Shown: one piece after another, positions 44,483-54,650 of the stretch
Layout: the number at the start of each line of letters is the position of its first letter
How positions within the stretch are numbered: the stretch's first letter is position 1
From: Clostridiales bacterium
GTDB taxonomy: Bacteria > Bacillota > Clostridia > Christensenellales > Aristaeellaceae
Direction: 5' to 3'
Assembly: GCA_012520375.1 (NCBI GenBank)
Contig: JAAYOH010000015.1
Location: forward strand, 1 to 64,000
Length of the DNA stretch: 64,000 nucleotides
Position numbers and translations under genes: made by a program
The notes under the pieces: generated by a model
Seen by the model: the letters and a program-made list of their open reading frames with translations, nothing else
Databases searched by the model: none
Told to the model about the DNA's origin: nothing

Positions 44483-45148
44483 ATGAAACAAATGGTATGC
44501 TCCATATGTTCCTATGTCTATGACGAAGCAAAGGGCATCCCGGAAGCTGGTATCGCTCCCGGTACCCGGTGGGAGGAACTTCCGGCGGATTGGATCTGCC
44601 CGTTGTGCGGTGCAGGCAAGGATGCTTTCCATGAAAAGCAGGCAGCGCCTTCAGCAGCTGAGAAACAGCTGCCGGAAAAGCCCCATGTAGATATGGAATT
44701 GTCCGCCATGGAAATGAGCATCATCTGTTCCAATCTGGCCCGCGGATGTGAAAAGCAGTATTTGCCCCAGCAGGAAAAAGCTTTCCGTCAGCTTGCGGAT
44801 TTCTTCCGCTCAAAAGCGGAGCCGGTAGAGGAGCCCAGCGGTCAAAAACTGCTCGAGTTGGTAGAAAAGGATCTGACCCTTGGGTATCCATACGCCAATG
44901 CCATCGCTTCCCGGAAGCCGGATCGCGGTGCATTGCGCAGCCTGGTTTGGAGCGAGCGGGCAACCCGGATGCTCCAGTCGCTTTTGACCCGATACAAAGC
45001 AGAGGGCGAAAAGATGCTAGAAAACACCGGCGTTTATCTTTGCACCATCTGCGGCTTTCTTTATTTGGGAGATGCCGCGCCCGAAATCTGTCCTGTGTGC
45101 AAGGTCCCCAGCTGGAAATTTGAAAGAGTAGAAGGGAGGGTGTCGTGA
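44483..45148 (+). CDS. Two-rubredoxin protein with central helical domain
   Basis: 221 residues: an N-terminal rubredoxin (about 3-52; [19 protein letters not shown] ... CPLCG), a central helical region with no recognised family (about 68-180) and a C-terminal short rubredoxin-like ribbon (about 188-215; [20 protein letters not shown]). Likely an electron carrier feeding the rubrerythrin made by the next gene, which overlaps its stop by 4 bases. AAAGGAGG is about 10 bases before the ATG. Confidence 0.85.
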   Translation: MKQMVCSICSYVYDEAKGIPEAGIAPGTRWEELPADWICPLCGAGKDAFHEKQAAPSAAEKQLPEKPHVDMELSAMEMSIICSNLARGCEKQYLPQQEKAFRQLADFFRSKAEPVEEPSGQKLLELVEKDLTLGYPYANAIASRKPDRGALRSLVWSERATRMLQSLLTRYKAEGEKMLENTGVYLCTICGFLYLGDAAPEICPVCKVPSWKFERVEGRVS

Positions 45149-46302
45149 TCATGGCGGATCGATATGCAGTCAGAAATCTACGCCTGTGCACCAAAGATTG
45201 CTTGTGTCTGTATGTGTGTCCAACCGGGGCCACAGACACAGAGAACAGCATCATTGACGAAAGCAAGTGTATCGGATGCGGCGTATGTGCCGATTCCTGT
45301 CCTTCCGGCGCCATCTCCATGATGCCGAAGAAGCTTCCCCCCCAGCAACCAAAAGATGAGGCCGCTGTGGAAGCTCTGCGTGGGCTCATCCAAAGCAAAG
45401 CTGCTGCGGAATCCGTTGCGGCTCAGATGCCGGGCATCCTGAATGTGGCAGCAGAAAAATCTTCCCGGCTGATGGCGGAAGATCTGTGCCGCGAAGCCGG
45501 CTTCATGCTTCCCCAAAGCGGCAACACCAGAGCCTTTCTTGAAAAGATCAAGTCCTATCCCGGCATCCCGGTGGATGTCGTTGAAACCCTGCTCGCTACC
45601 ATACAATTCAACGAGGAAACGGAGGAAATGATGATGGAAAAGTGGAAGTGTACGGTTTGCGGTTATGTTCATGAAGGCCCCATGACCCCTGATTTCAAGT
45701 GTCCCATTTGCAAGCAGGGCCCTGACAAGTTCGTGAAGATCGAGGAGGCTGCAGCAACGCCTGTGAAGAATCCTTTTGCAGGCACCAAGACCGAGAAGAA
45801 CCTGTGGGAAGCCTTCGCCGGTGAATCCCAGGCCCGCAACAAGTACGCCTATTTCGCTTCCGTCGCCAAGGAGGCAGGCTTTGAGCAGATCGCCGCATTG
45901 TTCCTGCAGACTGCCGCCAATGAAATGGAGCACGCCAAGCTTTGGTTCAAGGCGTTGGGCGAACTGGGCGACACCGCTGAAAACCTGCTGAGCGCCGCCG
46001 AAGGCGAAAACTACGAGTGGACCGAAATGTATGCCACCTTCGCCAAAGAAGCCGACGAAGAAGGTTTCCATGAGCTGGCAGAACAGTTCCGCGGCGTTGC
46101 CGCCGTCGAAAAGGCCCATGAGGAGCGTTACCGCAAGCTGCTCCACAATGTGGAGACAAAGCAGGTCTTCGAAAAGAGCGGCGTAACCCTATGGGAGTGT
46201 CGGAATTGTGGCCATTTGGCAATGGGCGTCAAGGCTCCCGAAGTGTGCCCCGTCTGCTTCTATCCCCAAGCCCATTTTGAAGTTCGTGCTGAAAATTATT
46301 AA
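45145..46302 (+). CDS. Ferredoxin-rubredoxin-rubrerythrin-rubredoxin fusion protein
   Basis: Peroxide-reducing fusion of 385 residues. Segment 1 (about 1-60): ferredoxin with [12 protein letters not shown] and an unusual first cluster [12 protein letters not shown]. Segment 2 (about 61-160): unassigned helical linker. Segment 3 (about 166-200): rubredoxin [10 protein letters not shown] ... CPIC. Segment 4 (about 215-345): rubrerythrin diiron domain, with E in AGESQA, NEMEH and VEKAHEE. Segment 5 (about 350-380): second rubredoxin [10 protein letters not shown] ... CPVC. An internal GGAGG and ATG (45621-45636) could give a separate rubrerythrin. The design suggests direct ferredoxin-to-diiron electron flow. 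Confidence 0.88.
   Translation: MIMADRYAVRNLRLCTKDCLCLYVCPTGATDTENSIIDESKCIGCGVCADSCPSGAISMMPKKLPPQQPKDEAAVEALRGLIQSKAAAESVAAQMPGILNVAAEKSSRLMAEDLCREAGFMLPQSGNTRAFLEKIKSYPGIPVDVVETLLATIQFNEETEEMMMEKWKCTVCGYVHEGPMTPDFKCPICKQGPDKFVKIEEAAATPVKNPFAGTKTEKNLWEAFAGESQARNKYAYFASVAKEAGFEQIAALFLQTAANEMEHAKLWFKALGELGDTAENLLSAAEGENYEWTEMYATFAKEADEEGFHELAEQFRGVAAVEKAHEERYRKLLHNVETKQVFEKSGVTLWECRNCGHLAMGVKAPEVCPVCFYPQAHFEVRAENY
45621..45636 (+). promoter_or_regulatory. Internal ribosome binding site and start inside the rubrerythrin fusion
   Basis: GGAGG (45621-45625) lies 8 bases before an in-frame ATG (45634), the third of three consecutive ATG codons. Translation from here would give a normal-sized rubredoxin-rubrerythrin protein ([15 protein letters not shown]) without the ferredoxin part. 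Confidence 0.55.
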
Positions 46303-46316
46303 GGAGGATGATACAC

Positions 46317-46694
46317 ATGAAATCCAAGTTCTACATCTGCCGTATATGCGGCAACCTGATCGGCATGGTCCATGACACCGGGGTCCCTGTTGTCTGCTGT
46401 GGCAAAAAAATGGAAGCCCTCGTTCCCAACACCGTGGAAGCCAGCGGCGAGAAGCATCTGCCTGTGGTCACCGTGGAAGACGGCGCGATCGCTGTTAAAG
46501 TGGGCAGCGAAAACCATCCCATGGTCCCGGAGCACTTCATCGAGTGGGTCTATCTTGAGACTGAAAACGGCGGCCAGCGCAAGGCGCTCAAGCCCGGTGA
46601 CGAGCCTGCTGTCTCCTTCTGCCTGGGCGATGACAAGGCTGTTGCCGTGTACGCATACTGCAACCTCCACGGTTTGTGGATGACAAAGATCTGA
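46317..46694 (+). CDS. Desulfoferrodoxin (2Fe superoxide reductase)
   Basis: Reduces superoxide to hydrogen peroxide without releasing O2. 125 residues from the ATG at 46317 (AAGGAGG upstream). N-terminal desulforedoxin site CRICGN ... VVCCGK; C-terminal catalytic site with His in EKHLPVV, ENHPMVPEHFIEWV, and CNLHGLW (Cys and His). The product peroxide can be handled by the adjoining rubrerythrin. Confidence 0.95.
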   Translation: MKSKFYICRICGNLIGMVHDTGVPVVCCGKKMEALVPNTVEASGEKHLPVVTVEDGAIAVKVGSENHPMVPEHFIEWVYLETENGGQRKALKPGDEPAVSFCLGDDKAVAVYAYCNLHGLWMTKI

Positions 46695-46751
46695 TCCTAT
46701 GGTTTGTGTCGCCTGCCGGTTCATTCCGGCAGGCGTTACCCTATGAAAAAG

Positions 46752-46774
46752 CCTTCCGACGGGGAGGTTTTTTT
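46752..46774 (+). terminator. Terminator of the rubrerythrin/SOR operon
   Basis: CCTTCC pairs with GGGGAGG across GAC (with one G-T pair) and is followed by TTTTTTT. A separate perfect 10-bp stem at 46710-46735 precedes it. Confidence 0.7.
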
Positions 46775-46813
46775 GATGAGAAGGAATGATATATAACAAA
46801 ATAACGTCAGGTG

Positions 46814-46935
46814 ATGAGGATACAGACGAAGGGACAAGAACGGCGTCAAGCAAGAGAAATGCTGTGCACGGATATGCCGATACCCAGGGATCATTTGCTC
46901 CGGAGATCGAAGCAGCGGTAGATTTCAACCAAAAA
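46814..46935 (+). pseudogene. Transposase remnant (IS1182-like N-terminus), frameshifted
   Basis: One frame reads MRIQTKGQERRQAREMLCTD, then MPIPRDHLLRR before a stop at 46919; the next frame continues IEAAVDFNQ. Joined across a +1 shift this resembles the N-terminus of IS1182-family transposases (a ...VPKDHLLRKIEKAIDFNF-type signature). Only about 40 codons remain and no terminal repeats are seen. Confidence 0.5.
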
Positions 46936-46969
46936 GAACCCGCTCACCATCACTGAGTTTGCGGGTTCT
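46931..46969 (-). terminator. Terminator of groESL
   Basis: AGAACCCGC (46935-46943) pairs with GCGGGTTCT (46961-46969); on the minus strand it is followed by TTTTT. Confidence 0.85.
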
Positions 46970-47027
46970 TTGACGGTACGAGCCGCCGCAGCCTGATGGC
47001 CGCGGCAGCTTTGTTCATGTTTTCGGA

Positions 47028-48677
<1,650 letters not shown>

Positions 48678-48962
48678 TTATTCGACAACGGCCAGGATGT
48701 CGTTCTGCCGCACGATGATGTACTCCTCACCGTCTAACTTGACCTCGGTGCCGGCGTACTTGGAATAGATGACCTTCTGGCCAACTTCCACCTGCATGGT
48801 GATCTCTTTTCCATCCACATTACCGCCGGGGCCCACGGCCAGAACTTCGGCCATCTGGGGTTTTTCCTTGGCGGAAGTGGTGAGGATGAGCCCACTCTTG
48901 GTGGTCTCTTCTGCTTCCAGGTTTTTGATGACGACGCGATCGCCCAATGGATTGATCTTCAT
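48678..48962 (-). CDS. groES: Co-chaperonin GroES
   Basis: 94-residue lid of the GroEL chamber. INPLGDRVVIKNLEAEETTKSG and the mobile-loop region are typical, as is the C-terminal EYIIVRQNDILAVVE. First gene of the heat-shock operon. Confidence 0.98.
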   Translation of the reverse strand: MKINPLGDRVVIKNLEAEETTKSGLILTTSAKEKPQMAEVLAVGPGGNVDGKEITMQVEVGQKVIYSKYAGTEVKLDGEEYIIVRQNDILAVVE

Positions 48963-48987
48963 GTATGTGCCTCCCTCGTTGATTTTG

Positions 48988-49014
48988 TTAGCACTCGACC
49001 TTGATGAGTGCTAA
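48988..49014 (-). promoter_or_regulatory. CIRCE operator (HrcA site)
   Basis: TTAGCACTC-N9-GAGTGCTAA, a perfect CIRCE inverted repeat, lies between the promoter and groES. HrcA should repress groESL here until heat shock. Confidence 0.97.
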
Positions 49015-49025
49015 CTACTAAGTAT

Positions 49026-49054
49026 AGTGTAACCAAAATACTCCCGAAGTACAA
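49026..49054 (-). promoter_or_regulatory. Promoter of groESL
   Basis: TTGTAC (49054-49049), 17-base spacer, TACACT (49031-49026) on the minus strand; transcription starts next to or within CIRCE. Confidence 0.7.
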
Positions 49055-49087
49055 CGAATGAATTGGCAATTTATTGTTAATCTTTAG

Positions 49088-49783
49088 TTAATGCGTCTGG
49101 GCAATGCCCAGGATGATGGGAAGTTCCCGGACACTGCGGACTTCGTAGCGGATGGGCAGGTCTTGGGGCCTGGCGAGGCCCGTTGGGTTCACCCAGCAGG
49201 CATCTGCCCCGGCGTTCCGGGCACAGGCGATGTCGCTTGTAAGGCTGTCCCCCACCAAAAGCGCCCGGTCCGGGGCAATGCCTCCCAGTTGCTTCAGGGC
49301 CTCGTGAACGATCCCGGGATCAGGCTTTGCCACCCCCAGCTCCTCCGAGATGACAAGGGCCGAGAGGAAGGGAGCGATGGGGGAACCATCGATGCGGCCG
49401 TGCTGGATGAAGGCGATGCCGTTGGTCACCGCAGCGACGGGAGCGCGGGGCGCCAGGATTTTAAGCGTCTCCAAAGCCCCGGGCAAAAGGATGCTCTCCC
49501 GGGACAGGGCGTTCATATAATAGTCCCCCACTGTCACCGGATCCAAAGGGCTGTCCATGGCCCGGAGGAAGTCCCTGAAGCGCCGGTAGCGCAGTTCCTC
49601 CTGGCCCATCTCCCCCCGCTCCAGCGCCCGCCAGCAGGCGTCGTTGCAAGCCCGGTAACAAGCTGCGGCGCCGGGCAAGTCCAGCCCGAACGCCGGAAGC
49701 ATGCGGGAGAGGGCCCGTTCCTCGGCAGCGGCAAAGTCCAGCAGGGTATCGTCGACGTCAAAGAGCAGCGCCTCATACCTCAT
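49088..49783 (-). CDS. YjjG-like HAD phosphatase
   Basis: HAD-superfamily hydrolase, 231 residues from the ATG at 49783, which overlaps the murJ stop (ATGA). Catalytic nucleophile in FDVDDTLLDF, helical cap, motif II VTNGI and motif III/IV VAKPDPGI ... LLVGDSLTSDIACARNAG. The pattern matches YjjG-type pyrimidine 5'-nucleotidases that clear non-canonical nucleotides; precise substrate not determined. Confidence 0.85.
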   Translation of the reverse strand: MRYEALLFDVDDTLLDFAAAEERALSRMLPAFGLDLPGAAACYRACNDACWRALERGEMGQEELRYRRFRDFLRAMDSPLDPVTVGDYYMNALSRESILLPGALETLKILAPRAPVAAVTNGIAFIQHGRIDGSPIAPFLSALVISEELGVAKPDPGIVHEALKQLGGIAPDRALLVGDSLTSDIACARNAGADACWVNPTGLARPQDLPIRYEVRSVRELPIILGIAQTH

Positions 49784-51345
49784 GCCCGCCTCCCCCGAAA
49801 CCTTTCCACCAGCATATCCTTCAGGGGCGCCAGTTGTTTCACCCGCTGGGCGGCGAGGGCGGCGAAGTAGATCGCAAGGCTTACGCCCGTGATGAGCGCC
49901 AGCCGCAGGAAGGTCTGCACCTTGTCCGTAGCCCCGGGCACGATGCGGTTCAGGATGAGGGCCGCCCCAAGGCACAGCGCCCCCGCTGCCAGCACCTTGG
50001 CAAGCTCCCTCCACAGCTCCCCGCCTGTGAAAGCGCCGAGACGAAGTCGCAGCAGGGCGGCCAGCACCACGGCGCCCAGGCCGCAGCTGATGGTGGTGGC
50101 CAGGGCCAGGCCGTTGACCCCCATGACCCGGGAGAGGATCAGGTTCAGGACGATGTTCAGAACCACCGTGAGAAAGGCCACCCGCATGGGAGTTTTGGTG
50201 TCCTGTCTGGCGTGGAACGCCCTGTTGAAGACGTCCCGCAGGCCAAAGCCCAGGATGCCCGCCAGGTAATAGGCGAAGGCGCCGCTGGTGACCACAAGGG
50301 AATGCTGATCGAAGCTGCCATGCATATAGGCCAGCCGGATGACGTCTACGGACAGCACGCAGCCCACCAAGGTCACGGGCAGCAGGATCATGGACAGCAC
50401 CTGGGAGGCCTGGTGCAGGACCCGGACGATGCCCTCATGGTTTTGTCCCGCCGCTTGTCTTGAAATCTTGGAGAACATAACGGTGGTGAGGGGGAGCGCC
50501 AGCACGCCGGTGGCAAAGGTGATCAGGCGGTAGGCATAGTCCATGGCCGCAGGATCCCCGGGTTCCAGGTACGAACAGATGGATTTGTCGATGACGTGGT
50601 TGAGTTCGTTCACCGCCATGCTGAGCAGGGCGGGAAGGGCCAGCAGCAGCAGTTGCCGCAGCCGCTCGTCCTTGAAGTTGAGGCGAAAATTGCAAAGGAT
50701 GCCCTTGCCGAGCAAAGGCAGCAGGATGAGCATCTGGATGATGCCTGCGGCAAAAACGCCCCAAGCCACCGCCCGGATCCCGTAGCGCCGGGCAAAGAGT
50801 ACCGTAGCACAGATGACGCACAGCGTCAGGGGAAAACCGAACAACTGCCCCGCCTTGTATCGCTCATTTGCGTTCAGCACCGAGGAGAAGAGGATGGACA
50901 GGATTACGAAGGGCAGGGAGGGCAACATGATCCGGGTGAGCTGGGCGGTGAGGCGCTGCTTCTCCGGATCAAAGCCCCCGACCACCAGCTTCACCAGGGG
51001 TTCCGCCAGCAGCAGCATGATCAAGGCCAAAACCAGGGAAGCCAAGGCGAAGAACGCGGCGCAGTTGGCGGCAAAACGGTCCGCCGCGAGCCGGCTCTCC
51101 CGGTCCCTTGCGGATACGTACAGGGGAACCACGGTGGAGGTTATGCAGGAGGACAGGAGCAGAACGGGCACATAAAACAGGGTGTAGGCCGACGCATAGG
51201 CGTCCCGTTCCATGCCGGTGCCGAAATACCCGGCGCTGATGATATCCCGGGCGAATCCGCACAGCTTGCTGAACAGGATGATCAAGGTGACGCCCAGGGT
51301 GGTGCGCACCGTCTTTTTCTCGCTTTCAAAAGCTTTCTTTGGCAT
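49780..51345 (-). CDS. murJ: Lipid II flippase MurJ
   Basis: MOP-superfamily membrane protein exporting lipid II for cell-wall synthesis. 521 residues with about 14 hydrophobic helices; the start ...TLIILFSKLCGFARDIISAGYFG is characteristic of MviN/MurJ. The ATG at 51345 follows GGGAGG by 6-7 bases; upstream ATGs are too close to that site. Promoter TTGCTA-N17-TATACT lies just upstream. Confidence 0.93.
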   Translation of the reverse strand: MPKKAFESEKKTVRTTLGVTLIILFSKLCGFARDIISAGYFGTGMERDAYASAYTLFYVPVLLLSSCITSTVVPLYVSARDRESRLAADRFAANCAAFFALASLVLALIMLLLAEPLVKLVVGGFDPEKQRLTAQLTRIMLPSLPFVILSILFSSVLNANERYKAGQLFGFPLTLCVICATVLFARRYGIRAVAWGVFAAGIIQMLILLPLLGKGILCNFRLNFKDERLRQLLLLALPALLSMAVNELNHVIDKSICSYLEPGDPAAMDYAYRLITFATGVLALPLTTVMFSKISRQAAGQNHEGIVRVLHQASQVLSMILLPVTLVGCVLSVDVIRLAYMHGSFDQHSLVVTSGAFAYYLAGILGFGLRDVFNRAFHARQDTKTPMRVAFLTVVLNIVLNLILSRVMGVNGLALATTISCGLGAVVLAALLRLRLGAFTGGELWRELAKVLAAGALCLGAALILNRIVPGATDKVQTFLRLALITGVSLAIYFAALAAQRVKQLAPLKDMLVERFRGRRA

Positions 51346-51374
51346 TCCCATTCCTCCCTTTTCCGCGGCCATTT

Positions 51375-51403
51375 AGTATACCATATTTTGTCAGCCGTAG
51401 CAA
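51375..51403 (-). promoter_or_regulatory. Promoter of murJ
   Basis: TTGCTA (51403-51398), 17-base spacer, TATACT (51380-51375) with TGG upstream of the -10. Confidence 0.8.
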
Positions 51404-51520
51404 ATGAAACTCGCTCATGATTCTTTTCTCCCTTTGTTTGGCTGACTTCGCCGTGCCGCTTTCACATTGATTTAGCCTCTGTTTCCAAACCTTAGCAGTA
51501 CATTCCTGGATGTTTCGTGC

Positions 51521-51526
51521 TATAAT
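51521..51526 (+). promoter_or_regulatory. Extended -10 promoter of ktrB
   Basis: TATAAT preceded by TGC (extended -10) and only weak -35 candidates. The leader downstream has an AGGAGGG box at 51542-51548 followed by a short frame that ends exactly at the ktrB start. Confidence 0.7.
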
Positions 51527-51642
51527 ACGCGGGCAGTGGATAGGAGGGTGCTGCTTTCATTGCCGCGTCGGGCCCCTGTCCGAAGCGTTGGGAGAAAGCC
51601 GTTGATCTATTGGAAAACATCGGAAAGAAAAGGTTATGGGAA

Positions 51643-52965
51643 ATGATGAAGGTTCGTCGATTCACGCTGACGCCCTTGCAGATCCTGTCTATTGGATTTG
51701 CATTGGTTATTCTTATTGGCGGGATTCTGCTGACGCTGCCGGTGTGCAGCCGCGATGGAAACGGGCTGCCGTTTGTAGACGCCCTGTTCACCTCCACCTC
51801 GGCCACCTGCGTCACGGGGCTGGTCCTGTGCGACACCTACACCCAGTTCAGCGGAGTAGGCCAGGCGGCGATCCTGTGCCTGATCCAGGTGGGCGGCTTG
51901 GGATTCGTGACCGTGGGGATCTTGCTGCCCATGGCGTTGGGGAAGCGCATTGGCCTGCGGGAGCGCTCTTTGATGAAGGAGTCCATCGGAGCGCTGAAAA
52001 TCGGCGGCATCGTACGGTTGGTGCGCAAAGCGGTATTCGGTACGCTGCTGCTGGAACTCATCGGCGCAGTGGTGCTTTGGATCCGGTTTGCCCGGGACAT
52101 GGGACCGGTCTCCGCGCTGTGGGCCGGCGTATTCCATTCGGTATCCGCGTTCTGCAACGCAGGGTTTGATATCCTGGGACGCAACGTTCCCTTCGGCTCG
52201 CTGACAAACTATGTGGGCGACGTCACGGTGAATGTGACCATCATGGCCTTGATCGTGGTGGGCGGCTTGGGGTTTATCGTGTGGGACGATGTGCTGATCC
52301 ACCGCCACCACGTGCGCCGCTACGCGCTGCACACCAAGATCGTGCTGTCGGTCACGGCGGCGCTGATTGCGCTGGGCGCTTTGCTGTTCTACTTCATGGA
52401 GGCAGATGCCGCGTTTGCGGGACTATCCGCTGAGGATCGGGTGCTCGCCGCGCTGTTTCAATCCGTGTCGCCCAGGACCGCCGGCTTCAATACCGTGGAT
52501 TTGGGGAAACTCAGCGAAAGCGGCTCCATCCTGACCATGTTTCTGATGATGGTGGGCGCGTCCCCCGGCTCCACCGGCGGCGGCTTGAAGACCACGGTAT
52601 TCTTTGTGATGGTGTGTTCGATGCTGGCATACCTGCGCAGCCGGGATTCCATCAACGTATTCAACCGCAAGATCGAGCCGCAGGCAGTGCAGCGCGCGTT
52701 CAACAGCGCCATGCTGTACCTCCTGTTGGCGGTATCCGGCGCCCTGGTGATTGCCCTGCAGGGCGTCCCCGCCTCGGATGCGATGTTCGAAGCGCTGTCT
52801 GCCATTGGCACCGTAGGCCTGAGCAAGGGCGTTACGCCGGGGCTGACCCTGCTGTCGAAGGTTGTCGTGATTCTCTTGATGTATTCCGGACGCGTGGGCA
52901 GCATATCCGTATTGATGGCGGTGACGGACCGCCGCATCAAGACCCAGATCAACCATGTCGAATAA
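51643..52965 (+). CDS. ktrB: Potassium uptake membrane subunit KtrB/TrkH-type
   Basis: Channel-like K+ transporter of about 440 residues. The repeated selectivity-filter regions are visible: TSTSATCVTGLV, VFHSVSAFCNAGFDI, FQSVSPRTAGFNTV and FEALSAIGTVGLS. Two starts are possible: 51643/51646 (weak AAAGG site; chosen) or a TTG at 51610. It pairs with the KtrA-type regulator gene 40 bases downstream. Confidence 0.93.
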   Translation: MMKVRRFTLTPLQILSIGFALVILIGGILLTLPVCSRDGNGLPFVDALFTSTSATCVTGLVLCDTYTQFSGVGQAAILCLIQVGGLGFVTVGILLPMALGKRIGLRERSLMKESIGALKIGGIVRLVRKAVFGTLLLELIGAVVLWIRFARDMGPVSALWAGVFHSVSAFCNAGFDILGRNVPFGSLTNYVGDVTVNVTIMALIVVGGLGFIVWDDVLIHRHHVRRYALHTKIVLSVTAALIALGALLFYFMEADAAFAGLSAEDRVLAALFQSVSPRTAGFNTVDLGKLSESGSILTMFLMMVGASPGSTGGGLKTTVFFVMVCSMLAYLRSRDSINVFNRKIEPQAVQRAFNSAMLYLLLAVSGALVIALQGVPASDAMFEALSAIGTVGLSKGVTPGLTLLSKVVVILLMYSGRVGSISVLMAVTDRRIKTQINHVE

Positions 52966-53004
52966 AAGATCATCGTCTGATTCGTGATAGGAGGGAACAT
53001 TGGT

Positions 53005-53658
53005 ATGAAATCCATGCTGGTGATAGGCGTCGGCCGGTTTGGCAGGCATTTGAGCATTCGCCTGGCGGAGCTGGGGAACGAAGTGATGGTGGTGGACAAG
53101 GACGAGGACAAGGTCGCGCACATCGCGCCCTTCGTGACCACTGCGGAGGTAGCCGATTGCCAGGACGAAGAGGTGCTGAAGGCGCTGGGCGTGACCAACT
53201 TCGACGTGTGCTTCGTGTGCGTGAGCGCTGATTTCCAGTCGTCCCTGGAGATCACGATGATGCTGAAGGAACTGGGGGCAAAGTACATTGTCGCCAAAAC
53301 CGACCGCGAAAAGCAGGGCAAGTTTTTGGAGAAAATCGGCGCGGACGAGGTGGTCCACGCAGAAAAACAGATTGCCCAGCGGCTCGCGATGCGGTACAGC
53401 GTGAAGAACCTGTTCGACTACATCGAGTTGTCACAGGACTACGCGATCCTGGAGATCAAGGTCCCCAGGGACTGGGTGGGGCACTCGATCCGCGATCTGG
53501 AAGTGCGCACGCGGTTTCACGTGAACGTTTTGGGGTATAAAAATGAGGACAAGCGGTTGATCCCGGTGCTCAAGGCGGATCACGTGTTTCAAGCCGACGA
53601 GCATCTTTTGATCGCCGGCCTCACCAGCGACATGGCGCGCCTCACAGCACGCGGGTAG
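53005..53658 (+). CDS. ktrA: Potassium uptake regulatory subunit KtrA/TrkA-type
   Basis: Cytoplasmic gating ring of the K+ transporter. 217 residues: RCK_N Rossmann fold (about 1-130; MLVIGVGRFGRHLSIRL binds ATP/ADP/NAD) and RCK_C domain (about 135-215; ILEIKVPRDWVGHSI), which in relatives can bind c-di-AMP. AGGAGGG precedes the ATG at 53005. Confidence 0.95.
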   Translation: MKSMLVIGVGRFGRHLSIRLAELGNEVMVVDKDEDKVAHIAPFVTTAEVADCQDEEVLKALGVTNFDVCFVCVSADFQSSLEITMMLKELGAKYIVAKTDREKQGKFLEKIGADEVVHAEKQIAQRLAMRYSVKNLFDYIELSQDYAILEIKVPRDWVGHSIRDLEVRTRFHVNVLGYKNEDKRLIPVLKADHVFQADEHLLIAGLTSDMARLTARG

Positions 53659-53905
53659 CGGGGCAAAGCAAATCTGCGGATCTCAGAGCCGATGGAAGGC
53701 CTCTTTCCGCACAGGTTGCTCGTTCCGTTTCTTTCATCAGTTCATTGGGCTGCCCCGGCCGTCAGGCTGGGACAGCCCGCCTTTTCCCCGGCCGGGAAAG
53801 CGCCCCCAAGGAAAATCATCTCGCCGCACTTCGGGGCCCCAGAAACATTTCCCCGCCTCCCGTTGCCTCTTCCTGCGCCGTCCGGACAGGGGGACAAGTC
53901 CTCCC
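53659..53905. other. Intergenic stretch after ktrA
   Basis: No supported gene. Holds a probable terminator at 53747-53785 (GGGCTG-C-CCC pairing GGG-A-CAGCCC, then CCTTTT) and other GC-rich stems. The promoter of the sigma operon begins at 53906. Confidence 0.55.
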
Positions 53906-53935
53906 TTGCAAAACCGCCCTTTTTAATGGTACAAT
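53906..53935 (+). promoter_or_regulatory. Promoter of the ECF sigma operon
   Basis: TTGCAA (53906-53911), 18-base spacer, TACAAT (53930-53935) with TGG upstream (extended -10). This is SigA-like; no clearly distinct ECF-type autoregulatory promoter was recognised. Confidence 0.65.
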
Positions 53936-54045
53936 AGAAGCCGGAAAAAGATGCAACCAAGCGGCTCCGGCCGCGTCTAACTACACGAGCCTGGATCGAC
54001 CCCTCTTTCGGGGATCGACCCGGTCCCATTTGCGAGGTGAAAGCA

Positions 54046-54627
54046 TTGCAGGCCACCAACGAGCAGACCCTGATCCAGCAGGCCACCCGCGGAGACCATG
54101 CCGCTTTCGAGTCCCTGATGCGTCAACATGAAAGCCGCATGTATGCCGTGGCCCTCCGCATGTGCGCCAATCGGGAGGATGCCCAGGACTGCCTCCAGGA
54201 AGCCATGCTCCGGGTATATCGGGCCATCGGGGGCTTCAAAGGACAGTCATCCTTCGGAACCTGGGTGTATCGGGTCACCATGAACACCTGCCTGGACGAA
54301 CTGCGGCGGCGCAAGGTGCGGGCCGCCTCCTCCCTGGACCAGCTGGTGGACAGCGGATGGATGCCCGCAGACGAAGGACAAACCCCGGAACAGTACTCCA
54401 TCGCATCGGAGCAGCGTCGCTTCCTGGAGAAAGCCATCGCTTCCCTGCCCGAGGACATGCGGGCGGCCATCGTGCTGCGGGACGTGCAGGGTTTCAGCTA
54501 CGAGGAGATCGCCCGGATCCTGGAAGCCAATGTGGGGACCATCAAATCCCGGATCAGCAGGGGCAGGGGAAAACTCCGGGAAATCCTGTACAAACATCCG
54601 GAACTTTTCGGTAGGTACCCAGTCTAA
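54046..54627 (+). CDS. ECF-type RNA polymerase sigma factor
   Basis: Group 4 sigma factor of 193 residues. Region 2 (about 20-90: SRMYAVALRMCANREDAQDC and TWVYRVTMNTCLDELRRRK) and region 4 (about 125-175: LPEDMRAAIVLRDVQGFSY and IARILEANVGTIKSRISRGR). I chose the TTG at 54046 (GAGGTG 6 bases upstream) over the GTG at 54037. The next gene encodes a zinc-finger anti-sigma protein, so activity is likely released by envelope stress. Confidence 0.93.
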   Translation: MQATNEQTLIQQATRGDHAAFESLMRQHESRMYAVALRMCANREDAQDCLQEAMLRVYRAIGGFKGQSSFGTWVYRVTMNTCLDELRRRKVRAASSLDQLVDSGWMPADEGQTPEQYSIASEQRRFLEKAIASLPEDMRAAIVLRDVQGFSYEEIARILEANVGTIKSRISRGRGKLREILYKHPELFGRYPV

Positions 54628-54650
54628 TGGAGGAGGAAGGAGGGGAGCGT

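Larger units (their letters stand above)
46695..47027. other. Intergenic region between superoxide reductase and groEL
   Basis: Contains a strong hairpin without T-tract (46710-46735), a terminator (46752-46774), a transposase remnant (46814-46935) and the groEL terminator (46931-46969). No intact gene. Confidence 0.6.

Noticed and set aside
46710-46735. Strong hairpin after the superoxide reductase gene as terminator
   Set aside because: Perfect 10-bp stem but no T-run; the following hairpin at 46752-46774 fits better as terminator.
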